DNA of 50,644 nt from Planctomycetota bacterium (GTDB lineage: Bacteria > Planctomycetota > MHYJ01 > JACPRB01), in contig DATLZA010000165.1 in assembly GCA_035574235.1 (NCBI GenBank), positions 1-50,644 of the forward strand. Direction: 5' to 3'. Of the stretch, positions 41,198-49,223 are shown one piece after another. Made by a program: the position numbers and the translations under genes. Every line of letters begins with the position of its first letter. The first letter of the stretch is position 1. Below the pieces are notes generated by a model, which saw only the letters and a list, made by a program, of their open reading frames with translations, did not search any database and was not told the origin of the DNA.

Positions 41198-41701
41198 CTA
41201 CCCTTTGGCCTCCGACACCTGAAGGAGGGTCAGCGTCTGATTGCCCTTGGCGTCCTCCGAGAGAACCCCGTACAGGACGAAGGGGCCCTCTTTCCCTTTC
41301 AGGCCGCTCAGGAAATCCTGGGCGCCCTCTTCTTTGGAGTTGGCCAGAAGGAGCGATCCCGCGTACAGCTTTCCGCCTTTCTCGGTCACCTTGGACGTCA
41401 CCTTGAGTTTCACCTGGCCGACCTTGTACCGGCCGACGGCCTTGGTGATGTCGGCCATCTTCAGCTTTGGAAACTCCCCGAAGCGCACGATATACGTCCC
41501 GGTTCCCGACTGAAAATCATCCTGCTCCACCGCTTTAGAGCCTGCCAGGCTCTTCAGGCCGTTCATGACGGCCTTGCCTCAGCTCGTCGGTCAGCTCAGG
41601 CCGCTGACCGTGACCCGAAGCTCGTGCACGTCCTCCAGGGCCGCCCCCGCGTTCGCCGCCGCGAGCGCAAGGACGCCCGCCACCACTGCCGCTGTCTTCA
41701 T
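41198..41701 (-). CDS. HMA-like exported protein with two selenocysteines
   Basis: The frame from ATG 41701 crosses two UGAs (41591-41593, 41579-41581) and ends at 41198, giving 167 residues. After a signal peptide (AVVAGVLALAAANAGA), a heavy-metal-associated-like domain reads VTVSGLS-U37-PTS-U41-GKAVMNGLKSL. The usual domain has GMxCxxC at this place, so the two Sec residues stand where metal-binding Cys normally are, with three instead of two residues between. A second domain of about 70 residues follows. Upstream ORF continuity, signal peptide and two hairpins support read-through. A TGA-start overlap (ATGA) links it to the upstream membrane gene. Metal or selenide binding is inferred. Confidence 0.75.
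41537..41593 (-). promoter_or_regulatory. Two Sec UGAs followed by two tandem SECIS-like hairpins
   Basis: UGA1 at 41591-41593 and UGA2 at 41579-41581. Hairpin A, AGGCCGT/ACGGCCT with loop CAUGA (41556-41574), is 23 nt after UGA1. Hairpin B, AGAGCCT/AGGCTCT with loop GGC (41537-41553), places its loop 32 nt after UGA2. Both stems are 7 bp and perfect. Confidence 0.65.
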
Positions 41702-41988
41702 CGCTTACCCTCCTGAAAAGAACCGTTTTTTTGACCGCCGTCGGCCTTGCTTTCTTCCTGCATTCGCGCGATCTCGCGCCGGAGCGCTTCTTCCGCCGCG
41801 CCGTGAGACTCCCGAAACCCGCGCGCCGCAACCCGAACGGCGAGCGCCAGGATTCCTGCGCCGGCGCCCAGGGCCGTGAGGCCCGCGGCGACCCAGGCGG
41901 TCCGGTCCAGAACTCCGCCCGCACCCGCCGCCAGCAAACCGCCGGCGACCAGGCCCGAGCCCAGCCACGAGCGCGCGCGGAGCGTCAC
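41698..41988 (-). CDS. Hypothetical small membrane protein
   Basis: The 96-residue protein from a GTG start has two hydrophobic segments (about residues 9-26 and 30-52) followed by a charged C-terminal helix (EEALRREIARMQEESKADG), so the tail likely faces the cytoplasm. Its stop overlaps the HMA gene start (ATGA), so they form a coupled pair. Family not recognised. Confidence 0.6.
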   Translation of the reverse strand: MTLRARSWLGSGLVAGGLLAAGAGGVLDRTAWVAAGLTALGAGAGILALAVRVAARGFRESHGAAEEALRREIARMQEESKADGGQKNGSFQEGKR

Positions 41989-42002
41989 CTCAGGTATCCG
42001 AA

Positions 42003-42029
42003 AAGGTTATACGGATGGGGTTCTTCCCC
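42003..42029 (-). terminator. Weak terminator-like element after pntB
   Basis: GGGG-AAGAA-CCCC on the minus strand (42017-42029) lies 21 nt beyond the pntB stop and is followed by a CCTTTT tract (42003-42008). The 4-bp stem is short. Confidence 0.3.
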
Positions 42030-42050
42030 GTTCGACCCGGACCGAAGGAT

Positions 42051-43499
42051 TTATACCGCCCCGTCTTTGAGCGCCTGGGCGAGTTTGGCGAGGGTCTGCT
42101 TGGCGTCGCCGAAGACCATCATCGTGTTCGGCTGAACGAAAAGCTCGTTCTCGATCCCCGCGAATCCGGGATTCATGCTTCGCTTCAGGACGATGACGGC
42201 CTTGGCCTGGTCCACGTTCAGCACGGGCATCCCGTAGATCGGGCTGCCGGGCGTATTCTTGGCCGCCGGGTTCACGACGTCGTTGGCGCCGACGACCAGC
42301 GCCACGTCCGTGCGCTGGAATTCGTCGTTGATCGTCTCGAGTTCGAAGAGACGGTCGTAAGGAACGTTCGCTTCCGCCAAAAGAACGTTCATGTGGCCGG
42401 GCATGCGCCCCGCCACCGGGTGAATGGCGTACTTCACCTGAATGCCGCGCCGCTCGAGCAGGTCGGCCAGCTCGCGCACCGCGTGCTGCGCCTGGGCCAC
42501 GGCCATGCCGTAGCCCGGGACGATGATGACGGACTGGGCATTCCCCAGGATGGTGGCGGCCTCTTCCGCCGAAGCTTCCTTGACCGTTCCCTTGGCCGCG
42601 GCGGCCGAGACGCCCGCGGCCGACGGCGCCGCTCCGAACCCGCCGAACATGACGTTGGCGAGCGACCGGTTCATGGCCTTGCACATGATCTGCGTCAGGA
42701 TGATGCCCGAGGCCCCGACGAGCGATCCGACGATGATGAGTACATTGTTGCGCAGCACAAATCCCGTGGTCGTCACCGCCATTCCCGAGTACGAATTCAT
42801 GAGCGAGATCACCACCGGCATGTCCGCGCCGCCGATCGGGATGACGACGAGCCATCCGAGAACCAGCGAGAGCACGACCAGCCCTCCGAAGAGCGCCAGG
42901 CTCGCGTCGGCGGCCGGACGCGCGGTCAGAAACGCTCCGATCGCCAGGGCCCCCAGGAGAAGCGCGAGATTCAGAAAATGCTGGCCCGGGAAGAGAATCG
43001 GACGGCCCGAAATCAGTTCCTGAAGCTTGGCGAACGCGGCCATCGACCCCGTGAAGCAGACGCCGCCGATCAGGACCGAAAGATGCACGGGAATGGACCC
43101 CGCCACGTCCAGCGCCTCGGCGCCGGCGATGCCCTGGCGCATGAGGCCGTGCTTGTGCACGAACTCGACCACGGCCACGAGAAGCGACGCCGCCCCGCCG
43201 AAGCCGTTGTAGAGCCCGACCATCTGCGGCATGGCCGTCATCTTCACCTTGTAGGCGGACACCAGGCCGATCGCCGAGCCCAGCGCGACGCCTCCGAGAA
43301 TGATGACCAGATTGTTGATGAGCGCGCCGCCCCGCGTCCCTCCGACTCTCCAGAAGAACGTGGGCACCACCGTCAGCGCCATCGCCGCCATCGAGATGAA
43401 GTTGGCGCGCCGGGCCGTCCGGGGAGACGCCAGGCCCTTCAGGCTCAGCATGAAGAGGAGGGAGGCGAGAAAATAACAGATTTCGACGGGAATGTTCAT
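42051..43499 (-). CDS. pntB: NAD(P) transhydrogenase subunit beta
   Basis: The 482-residue subunit has a membrane domain with about nine hydrophobic helices (PVEICYFLASLLFML at the start) and a C-terminal NADP(H)-binding domain: VIIVPGYGMAVAQAQHAVRELADLL, HPVAGRMPGHMNVLLAEA, GANDVVNPAA and the IYGMPVL segment. It couples proton translocation to hydride transfer from NADH to NADP+. It starts 4 nt inside the end of the preceding subunit gene (ATGA). Confidence 0.95.
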   Translation of the reverse strand: MNIPVEICYFLASLLFMLSLKGLASPRTARRANFISMAAMALTVVPTFFWRVGGTRGGALINNLVIILGGVALGSAIGLVSAYKVKMTAMPQMVGLYNGFGGAASLLVAVVEFVHKHGLMRQGIAGAEALDVAGSIPVHLSVLIGGVCFTGSMAAFAKLQELISGRPILFPGQHFLNLALLLGALAIGAFLTARPAADASLALFGGLVVLSLVLGWLVVIPIGGADMPVVISLMNSYSGMAVTTTGFVLRNNVLIIVGSLVGASGIILTQIMCKAMNRSLANVMFGGFGAAPSAAGVSAAAAKGTVKEASAEEAATILGNAQSVIIVPGYGMAVAQAQHAVRELADLLERRGIQVKYAIHPVAGRMPGHMNVLLAEANVPYDRLFELETINDEFQRTDVALVVGANDVVNPAAKNTPGSPIYGMPVLNVDQAKAVIVLKRSMNPGFAGIENELFVQPNTMMVFGDAKQTLAKLAQALKDGAV

Positions 43500-43786
43500 T
43501 TCTTCTTCTTGAACATTTGAAGCATGCGGTCCGTCACGGCGTAGCCGCCCACCACGTTGATCGTCGCCAGCGTCACCCCGAGGAAGGCCAGCACGCCCTT
43601 GAAGTCCCACGAGGCGTAGACCGCCGCCAGGATCGCGCCCACCAGGGTGATGCCCGAGATCGCGTTCGATCCGGACATGAGCGGCGTATGAAGAAGCGGC
43701 GGCACCTTGGAAATGAGTTCCACCCCGGCCGCCACCGCCAGCGCGAAGATGTAAAAGACCAGGACCCAGTAATGCGCTTCCGTCAT
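43496..43786 (-). CDS. pntAB: NAD(P) transhydrogenase subunit alpha, membrane part
   Basis: The 96-residue protein corresponds to the C-terminal membrane part of PntA, found as a separate subunit (PntA2) in Rhodospirillum and many others. It has helices at about 7-24, 45-66 and 67-85, including a conserved TPLMSGSNAISG motif. It overlaps both neighbours by 4 nt (ATGA), so all three subunits are translationally coupled. Confidence 0.9.
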   Translation of the reverse strand: MTEAHYWVLVFYIFALAVAAGVELISKVPPLLHTPLMSGSNAISGITLVGAILAAVYASWDFKGVLAFLGVTLATINVVGGYAVTDRMLQMFKKKK

Positions 43787-44910
43787 TTCATCGCTTCCTT
43801 CACCTTCGGGTGCACGACCTCCCCTTCCCGCGCGATGACGCACCCGCGGGTGATTTCCTCGTCCAGGTTGATCTTCCAGGCTCCGTCGGCGGTCAGATGG
43901 AGAAGGAGCTTTTCGATGTTCCTCGAGAAGACCAGGCTCGCGTTCTGGGCCACCTGGCTCGGGGCGCTCATCGGTCCGAGGATCGTCACCCCGTGCCGGA
44001 CGACTTCCCTGCCGGGCTCGGTCCCCACGACGTTGCCTCCCTGTTCGGCCGCCAGGTCCACCACGACCGATCCCGGCCGCATCGACCGGAGATGCTCGTC
44101 CGTCACGAGCGTCGGAGCCTTCCGTCCCGGGATGAGGGCGGTCGTGATCACCACGTCCGCCTTCGCAATGGCCTGCGCGATCAGCTCGGCCTGCTTGCGC
44201 TTGTACTCCTCCGACTGCTCGGCGGCGTACCCGCCCTGACCGGTTTTCACTTCCACGCCCTTGACCTCGAGGAACTTGCCCCCGAGGGACTCCACCTGTT
44301 CCTTCGTCTCGGGACGCACGTCGGTGGCCTCCACCACCGCGCCCAGACGGCGCGCCGTGCCGATCGCCTGAAGCCCGGCCACCCCCGCGCCCATGACCAG
44401 CACGCGCGCCGGCGTGAGCGTCCCCGCCGCGGTCATCAGCATCGGGAAAATCTTCGGCAGCTTCGCGGCCGCCGCGACCACGGCCCAGTAGCCGGCCAGA
44501 TTCGCCTGCGACGAGAGAACGTCCATCGCCTGGGCGAGCGTCGTCCGAGGGATCATGTCGAGCGCCACGACGAGCATCCGCCGCGCCGCCAGCGCGCGCA
44601 CAAGGTCCGCGTTGGACAGCGGGTAAAGGAGACTCACCAGCGCCGTCCCTTCCCGGAACCGGGCGATCTCCTCGGGCGCGGGCTTATTCACCTTCACGAT
44701 CGCGTCCGCCCGGGACACGAGCTCCTCCACCGAGGCCACGACCGTGGCCCCCGCGTCCCGGTATTCCGCATCCGACACGAACGCCCCTTCGCCCGCCCCG
44801 GCCTGGACGAGGACCTCGATTTTCCGGGGAGCCAGCTTGCGGACCGTCTCGGGAACGATCGCCACGCGGCGCTCGAACGGAGCGATCTCCCGCGGAATCC
44901 CGATTTTCAT
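43783..44910 (-). CDS. pntAA: NAD(P) transhydrogenase subunit alpha, NAD(H)-binding part
   Basis: The 375-residue soluble subunit is homologous to the PntA N-terminal domain and to alanine dehydrogenase: MKIGIPREIAPFERRVA, LSSQANLAGYWAVV, the Rossmann motif GAGVAGLQAIGTARRLGA and SLVFSRN near the C-terminus. It binds NAD(H) and passes hydride to the NADP-binding subunit. First gene of the pnt operon, with the upstream ALDH gene ending 68 nt away. Split alpha subunit indicates the three-gene type. Confidence 0.94.
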   Translation of the reverse strand: MKIGIPREIAPFERRVAIVPETVRKLAPRKIEVLVQAGAGEGAFVSDAEYRDAGATVVASVEELVSRADAIVKVNKPAPEEIARFREGTALVSLLYPLSNADLVRALAARRMLVVALDMIPRTTLAQAMDVLSSQANLAGYWAVVAAAAKLPKIFPMLMTAAGTLTPARVLVMGAGVAGLQAIGTARRLGAVVEATDVRPETKEQVESLGGKFLEVKGVEVKTGQGGYAAEQSEEYKRKQAELIAQAIAKADVVITTALIPGRKAPTLVTDEHLRSMRPGSVVVDLAAEQGGNVVGTEPGREVVRHGVTILGPMSAPSQVAQNASLVFSRNIEKLLLHLTADGAWKINLDEEITRGCVIAREGEVVHPKVKEAMK

Positions 44911-44978
44911 GGCGAGCCTTCTTACCTTTTCGGGGCGGAGAAATCAAACATTTGATCCGCCGCCCGCGCCGCACGGGC

Positions 44979-46460
44979 TCATTCCGCCGTGTCGATCTGG
45001 GCCTTCTGGAGCCGCCCGCTGTAGTCCACGTAGACCGTCTTCCACTCCGTGAAGACCTCGTAGATCGGATGGGCCCCTTCCCGGTGCCCGTTGCCGGTGC
45101 TCTTCGTGCCCCCGAAGGGAAAGTGACACTCCGCTCCGATCGTCGGCGCGTTCACGTACACGATTCCCGCGTCGATCTCCCGGACGGCGGCGAAGGCCCG
45201 GTTGACGTCGCGCGTGTAGATCGAACTCGACAGCCCGTACTCGACGTCGTTGAGCACCCGAAGCGCCTCGTCCAGGTCGCCGACCGTGAGGACGGCCACG
45301 ACGGGACCGAAGATCTCCTCCCGCGCGATCCGGGCCTCCGGCCGGACGCCGTCGAAGATCGTGGGCTTGTAGAAGCATCCTTTCCGCAGGGCCCCTTCCG
45401 TCGCCGGCTCTCCTCCCAGAACGAGCGATCCTTCCTTGCGGCCCACTTCCACGTAGGCCTGGACCGCTTCGACGCGGGCGGGGTTGATGAGAGGGCCCAC
45501 GTCGGTTTTCTCGTCCAGGCCGTTTCCCAGCCGAAGCGTCCGCGCCCGCGCGAGGAACCGCTGGAGGAAGTCGTCGTGGATCTTCCGATGGAGGATGAGC
45601 CGGGACGTCGCCGTGCAGCGCTGGCCCGTCGTGCCGAACGCCCCCCACAGCGCGCCCTCCAGGGCGAGATCGAGGTCCGCGTCGTCCATCACGATCTGAG
45701 CGTTCTTGCCGCCGAGTTCCAGGGACAGCCGTTTGAGGGCCGGCCCGGCGGCGCCGGCGATCTCGCGCCCCGCGGCCGACGACCCCGTGAAGCTGAGGAC
45801 CCGCACGTCGGGATGGCGCACGAGCGCCGCGCCGACCTCGGAGCCGCGGCCGTGAACGAGGTTGAAGACGCCGGGGGGCACGCCCGCCTCGGCGAGCACC
45901 CGGGCCAGAAGCTCCGCGCAATAAGGCGTATCGCTGGCGGGCTTGAGAACCACGGTGTTCCCGGCCACGAGCGCGGGAAAGGTCTTCCAGGCGGGGATCG
46001 CCATCGGAAAGTTCCAGGGCGTCACCAGGCCGGCCACGCCGATCGGCGCGCGCATCGTCCATCCCGCCTTGTCGGGAAGCTCGCAGGGGGCGGTGAAGCC
46101 GTGCAGGCGGCGACCTTCTCCGGCGTGCAGAAAGGCCGTGTCGATCGCCTCCTGGACGTCGCCCCGGGCTTCCTGGATCACCTTGCCCATCTCGCGCGTC
46201 ATCGCCCGGGCCAGTTCCTCCTTGCGCGCGCGGAGCAGCTCGCCGGCGCGGAAGAGGATCTCTCCGCGCCGGGGCGCCGGGGTGCGGCGCCACGCGGGAA
46301 ACGCCCGGCGGGCCGCCGCGACCGCGTCCTCCACGTCCTCGGGACCGCTGGCCGGGAACTCCCCGATCACGTCTTCGAGATCCGCCGGGTTGCGGTCCTG
46401 GAAGGTCCGGCCGCTCCGCGCCGGGACCCACCGCCCGTCGATGTAGTTGAAGCATTTCAT
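44979..46460 (-). CDS. Aldehyde dehydrogenase family protein (semialdehyde-type)
   Basis: The 493-residue NAD(P)-dependent dehydrogenase shows [24 protein letters not shown], the catalytic Glu in LELGGKNAQ and the catalytic Cys in [12 protein letters not shown], with [10 protein letters not shown] and [25 protein letters not shown] at the C-terminus. The last block is typical of ketoglutarate-semialdehyde/alpha-aminoadipate-semialdehyde-type ALDHs. The substrate is uncertain. It starts at ATG 46460, 37 nt after the ETF-QO gene. Confidence 0.88.
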   Translation of the reverse strand: MKCFNYIDGRWVPARSGRTFQDRNPADLEDVIGEFPASGPEDVEDAVAAARRAFPAWRRTPAPRRGEILFRAGELLRARKEELARAMTREMGKVIQEARGDVQEAIDTAFLHAGEGRRLHGFTAPCELPDKAGWTMRAPIGVAGLVTPWNFPMAIPAWKTFPALVAGNTVVLKPASDTPYCAELLARVLAEAGVPPGVFNLVHGRGSEVGAALVRHPDVRVLSFTGSSAAGREIAGAAGPALKRLSLELGGKNAQIVMDDADLDLALEGALWGAFGTTGQRCTATSRLILHRKIHDDFLQRFLARARTLRLGNGLDEKTDVGPLINPARVEAVQAYVEVGRKEGSLVLGGEPATEGALRKGCFYKPTIFDGVRPEARIAREEIFGPVVAVLTVGDLDEALRVLNDVEYGLSSSIYTRDVNRAFAAVREIDAGIVYVNAPTIGAECHFPFGGTKSTGNGHREGAHPIYEVFTEWKTVYVDYSGRLQKAQIDTAE

Positions 46461-46497
46461 GGCGATCCGCCTTTCCTCCCTTCCCGTTCCCCGCGGG

Positions 46498-48153
46498 TCA
46501 CAGGTTCTGGTACGACGGGCCCCCGCCTCCCTCCGGGGGCACCCATCGGATGATGCCGTAGGGATCCATGATGTCGCACGTCTTGCAATGGACGCAGTTG
46601 GAGGCATTGATCTGAAGGCGGCCCACGTCCTTCTCGTCCTTCCGGACCCACTCGTAGACCGCCGCGGGACAGAAATGCTGGCAGGGGTTCCCGTATTCGC
46701 GCACGCAGCGGGACACGCAGAGATCCGGCTCGAGAACGAGCAGGTGGCACGGCTGATCCTCCTCGTGCATCGTGCCCGACACGTAAAGGTCCGAGAGCTT
46801 CGAAAACGTCAGCCGGTCGTCGAACGCAATCCGCGCCGGCCGCGCCTGGGGGGTGCCGTGGTAGCGCTCGATCGTCTGCATCCGCGTGTGACCCGGCGCC
46901 AGACGAACGCCCGCGAAGGGGCTCCAGCCGCCGGATACCTCGGCGAAGGCGGCTCCCAGAAGACCGGCGGCGAATCCGTATTTGAATCCCTTCTTAAAGT
47001 GCCGGGACTTCCAGAGCTCCCGGCGGATGAAGCTCCCTTCGATGCGCGCGCCGTACGACGCCAGCGTCCGGTCGGAGAAGTCCCCCTTCTCCAGCGCCTC
47101 GAACGCCGTCTCCGCCGCCAGCATGCCGCTTTTCAGGGCCAGATGGACGCCCTTGAGCCGCTGGGGATCCAGGAGCCCCGCGCCATCCCCGGCCAGGAGC
47201 GCCCCCGGCATGTGCAGGCGGGGCACCGAATACCAGCCCCCCTCGGGGATGGTCTTGGCGCCGTATTCGACGAGGCGCCCGCCTTCGAGCATCGACCGGA
47301 TCTTCGGGTGCGTCTTGAAGCGCTGGAACTCGTGGTGCGAATCGGTGAACGGATCCTTGTAATCGAGCCCGACCACGAACCCGATGTCGAGCCGGTCCCG
47401 GGACATGGAGTAGATGAATCCGCCGCCGAACTGGTCGTTCCGCAGCGGCCATCCCATCGTGTGGATCACGCGGCCGCGCGGAACGGTCCCGGCAGGAAGC
47501 TCCCAGATCTCCTTGACCCCCGCGGCGTAAACCTGAGGCTGGCGTCCTTCGTCGAGCCGGAAGCGCTCGACGAGCAGCCGCGTGAGCGATCCGCGCGGGC
47601 CTTCGCTCACGACGGTGACCTTCGCCCGAAGATCCACCCCGGGCTCGAAGTTGGGTTTCCGCTGTCCGCGGCGATCCACCCCCTTGTCGCCCGTGCGCAC
47701 GCCGACCACGCGCCCCTCTTCGATGAGGGGCTCCACCGCCGCGAAGCCCGGGAAAAGATTCACCCCCAGCGCCTCCGCCTGCCGGCCGAGCCACCGCACC
47801 AGCTGCGCGAGCGACACGATGAGATGTCCGTGGTTGCGGAGGGAAGGCGGCGTGAAAGGCAGCGCCGCGCACTCGTCCCGAGTGAGAAACCAGACGTAGT
47901 CCTCTTCCACGGGCGATTCGATCGGCGCCCCCTGAGATTCGAAGTCCGGGAAAAGCTCCCGAAGCGACTTCGGGTCCATGACCGCGCCGGAGAGGGTATG
48001 AGCTCCGATTTCCCGTGCCTTGTCGAGGACCGCGATGTTGACCGCCCGGCCGGACGCCTTGGCAAGCTGGGCCAGGCGGATGGCTCCTCCCAATCCGGCC
48101 GGACCGGCGCCGACGAAAAGAACGTCCACCTCGAGGACTTCGCGCTCGGCCAT
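46498..48153 (-). CDS. etfD: Electron-transfer flavoprotein:quinone oxidoreductase
   Basis: The 551-residue enzyme passes electrons from ETF to the quinone pool. It has the FAD motif VGAGPAGLGGAIRLAQLA, the quinone-binding IPEGGWYSVPRLHMPGALLAGDGAG (landmarks GGWYSVPRL and LLAGDGAGLLDP), and a C-terminal 4Fe-4S ferredoxin part with CVSRC, CQHFCPAAVYE and NCVHCKTCDI. The presence of ETF-QO fits oxidation of acyl-CoA by acyl-CoA dehydrogenases. TACAAT lies 10 nt before the ATG, without a Shine-Dalgarno sequence. Confidence 0.94.
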   Translation of the reverse strand: MAEREVLEVDVLFVGAGPAGLGGAIRLAQLAKASGRAVNIAVLDKAREIGAHTLSGAVMDPKSLRELFPDFESQGAPIESPVEEDYVWFLTRDECAALPFTPPSLRNHGHLIVSLAQLVRWLGRQAEALGVNLFPGFAAVEPLIEEGRVVGVRTGDKGVDRRGQRKPNFEPGVDLRAKVTVVSEGPRGSLTRLLVERFRLDEGRQPQVYAAGVKEIWELPAGTVPRGRVIHTMGWPLRNDQFGGGFIYSMSRDRLDIGFVVGLDYKDPFTDSHHEFQRFKTHPKIRSMLEGGRLVEYGAKTIPEGGWYSVPRLHMPGALLAGDGAGLLDPQRLKGVHLALKSGMLAAETAFEALEKGDFSDRTLASYGARIEGSFIRRELWKSRHFKKGFKYGFAAGLLGAAFAEVSGGWSPFAGVRLAPGHTRMQTIERYHGTPQARPARIAFDDRLTFSKLSDLYVSGTMHEEDQPCHLLVLEPDLCVSRCVREYGNPCQHFCPAAVYEWVRKDEKDVGRLQINASNCVHCKTCDIMDPYGIIRWVPPEGGGGPSYQNL

Positions 48154-48217
48154 GGCGCCGCGTATTGTAGGAACTCCGACGGGTCGGCGTCCACCCCGCG
48201 GGACGCTCGACGGAATC

Positions 48218-48649
48218 CTACGGGTCGGGCGCCCCGCTCAGAGGGGAATCCTCGGGGTTGAACCGGAAGGGCACTTCAGGGAGAGGCTCCACCGGACGCG
48301 TTGGAAGATCCGCGGGCGGAGATCCGCGCATCTGCCTCAGAAAGGCCCCATGAAGGGTGTGGAACTTCTCGCGCTCCTTCTGGACTTCGATCGCGTCCAC
48401 GAGGGCGGCGACGAGCATCCCCGCCCCGGCGGCGGCCGCGGCCGCGCCAGCCGCCCGCGTGCGGGCCGAGCGGCGCCGATCCTGCGCCAGATCCGTCCCG
48501 ATCGCGGTCGCCATGACGCCCCCGGCGGCCATGAGGGTGGAGCCCGGAGAGTGAAGGGCCTCGGGAGGGACGTACGGGTTCGGCGATGCGGCCCGCCCGG
48601 CGCAGCCCGCCAGCACCGCTCCCAGCAGCCCCACGACGGCCTTCTTCAT
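48218..48649 (-). CDS. Hypothetical lipoprotein
   Basis: The 143-residue protein has a lipobox (VLAGC, Cys16), a second hydrophobic segment (about residues 68-88, AAGAAAAAAGAGMLVAALVDA) and a Pro-rich C-terminus. It is probably exported and membrane-attached. No family was recognised. A basic TDLAQDRRRSARTRA stretch lies between the segments. Confidence 0.6.
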   Translation of the reverse strand: MKKAVVGLLGAVLAGCAGRAASPNPYVPPEALHSPGSTLMAAGGVMATAIGTDLAQDRRRSARTRAAGAAAAAAGAGMLVAALVDAIEVQKEREKFHTLHGAFLRQMRGSPPADLPTRPVEPLPEVPFRFNPEDSPLSGAPDP

Positions 48650-48827
48650 GGCTTTATCCGCCGGGCCAGGATGGCCCGACGCTCCCTCTCTGGATGGCTT
48701 CCCGTCGCCGGTTCTCCTCCGAGCGCTTTCCGCCGCCCCATCCACCTCCGTCCGGGCCGGCATGAATTTCACAGTACCACCCTTCCGTCCCTCCTTCAAG
48801 CCGAGCCCCACCGAGGCCCCTCCGGGG

Positions 48828-48833
48828 TATAAT
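48828..48833 (+). promoter_or_regulatory. -10 box of the STAS gene
   Basis: TATAAT ends 12 nt before the STAS ATG at 48846, giving at most a 5-6 nt leader. The rest of the 196-nt gap from 48650 is GC-rich and I saw no other feature in it. Confidence 0.5.
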
Positions 48834-48845
48834 CTCTCTCGAACC

Positions 48846-49223
48846 ATGACGCACGGCCCGGGACCGATCCTGAAGATCCGCTCCGAGGACCTCGAGCCCG
48901 GCGTCGGGCTCATCGAGCTGCAGGGGTCCCTGGACGCTTCCAATGTGTCCCTGTTCCGCTCGCTCGCCGAAGGCTTCTTCCTCCGGGGAATCTACCGCCT
49001 GGTGGTCGATCTCGGAAAGGCGAATTACGTGGCCTCCGCCGGGTTCAGCGCGTTTCTGGCCTGCCTGGACACGGCGCGCAGGCGGGGAGGCGGCCTTGCC
49101 TTCGCCCGGCCGACGCTTCAGGTCCGGGAGGTCTTTTCGCTGATGGGGCTTCTGGACTCCGTGACGGTGGCCGAGGATGTTCCTTCCGCGGCGGCCGCGC
49201 TGCGGGGAACGCGGACGCGCTAG
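48846..49223 (+). CDS. STAS domain (anti-sigma factor antagonist-like) protein
   Basis: The 125-residue protein is a single STAS domain: GLIELQGSLDASNVSLF, then VVDLGKANYVASAGFSAFLACLDTAR, where the Ser before GFSAF is at the usual phosphorylation site. It resembles SpoIIAA/RsbV-type antagonists that bind anti-sigma kinases. The partner kinase and sigma factor are not in the window. It overlaps the end of nuoD by 4 nt, convergently. Confidence 0.82.
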   Translation: MTHGPGPILKIRSEDLEPGVGLIELQGSLDASNVSLFRSLAEGFFLRGIYRLVVDLGKANYVASAGFSAFLACLDTARRRGGGLAFARPTLQVREVFSLMGLLDSVTVAEDVPSAAAALRGTRTR

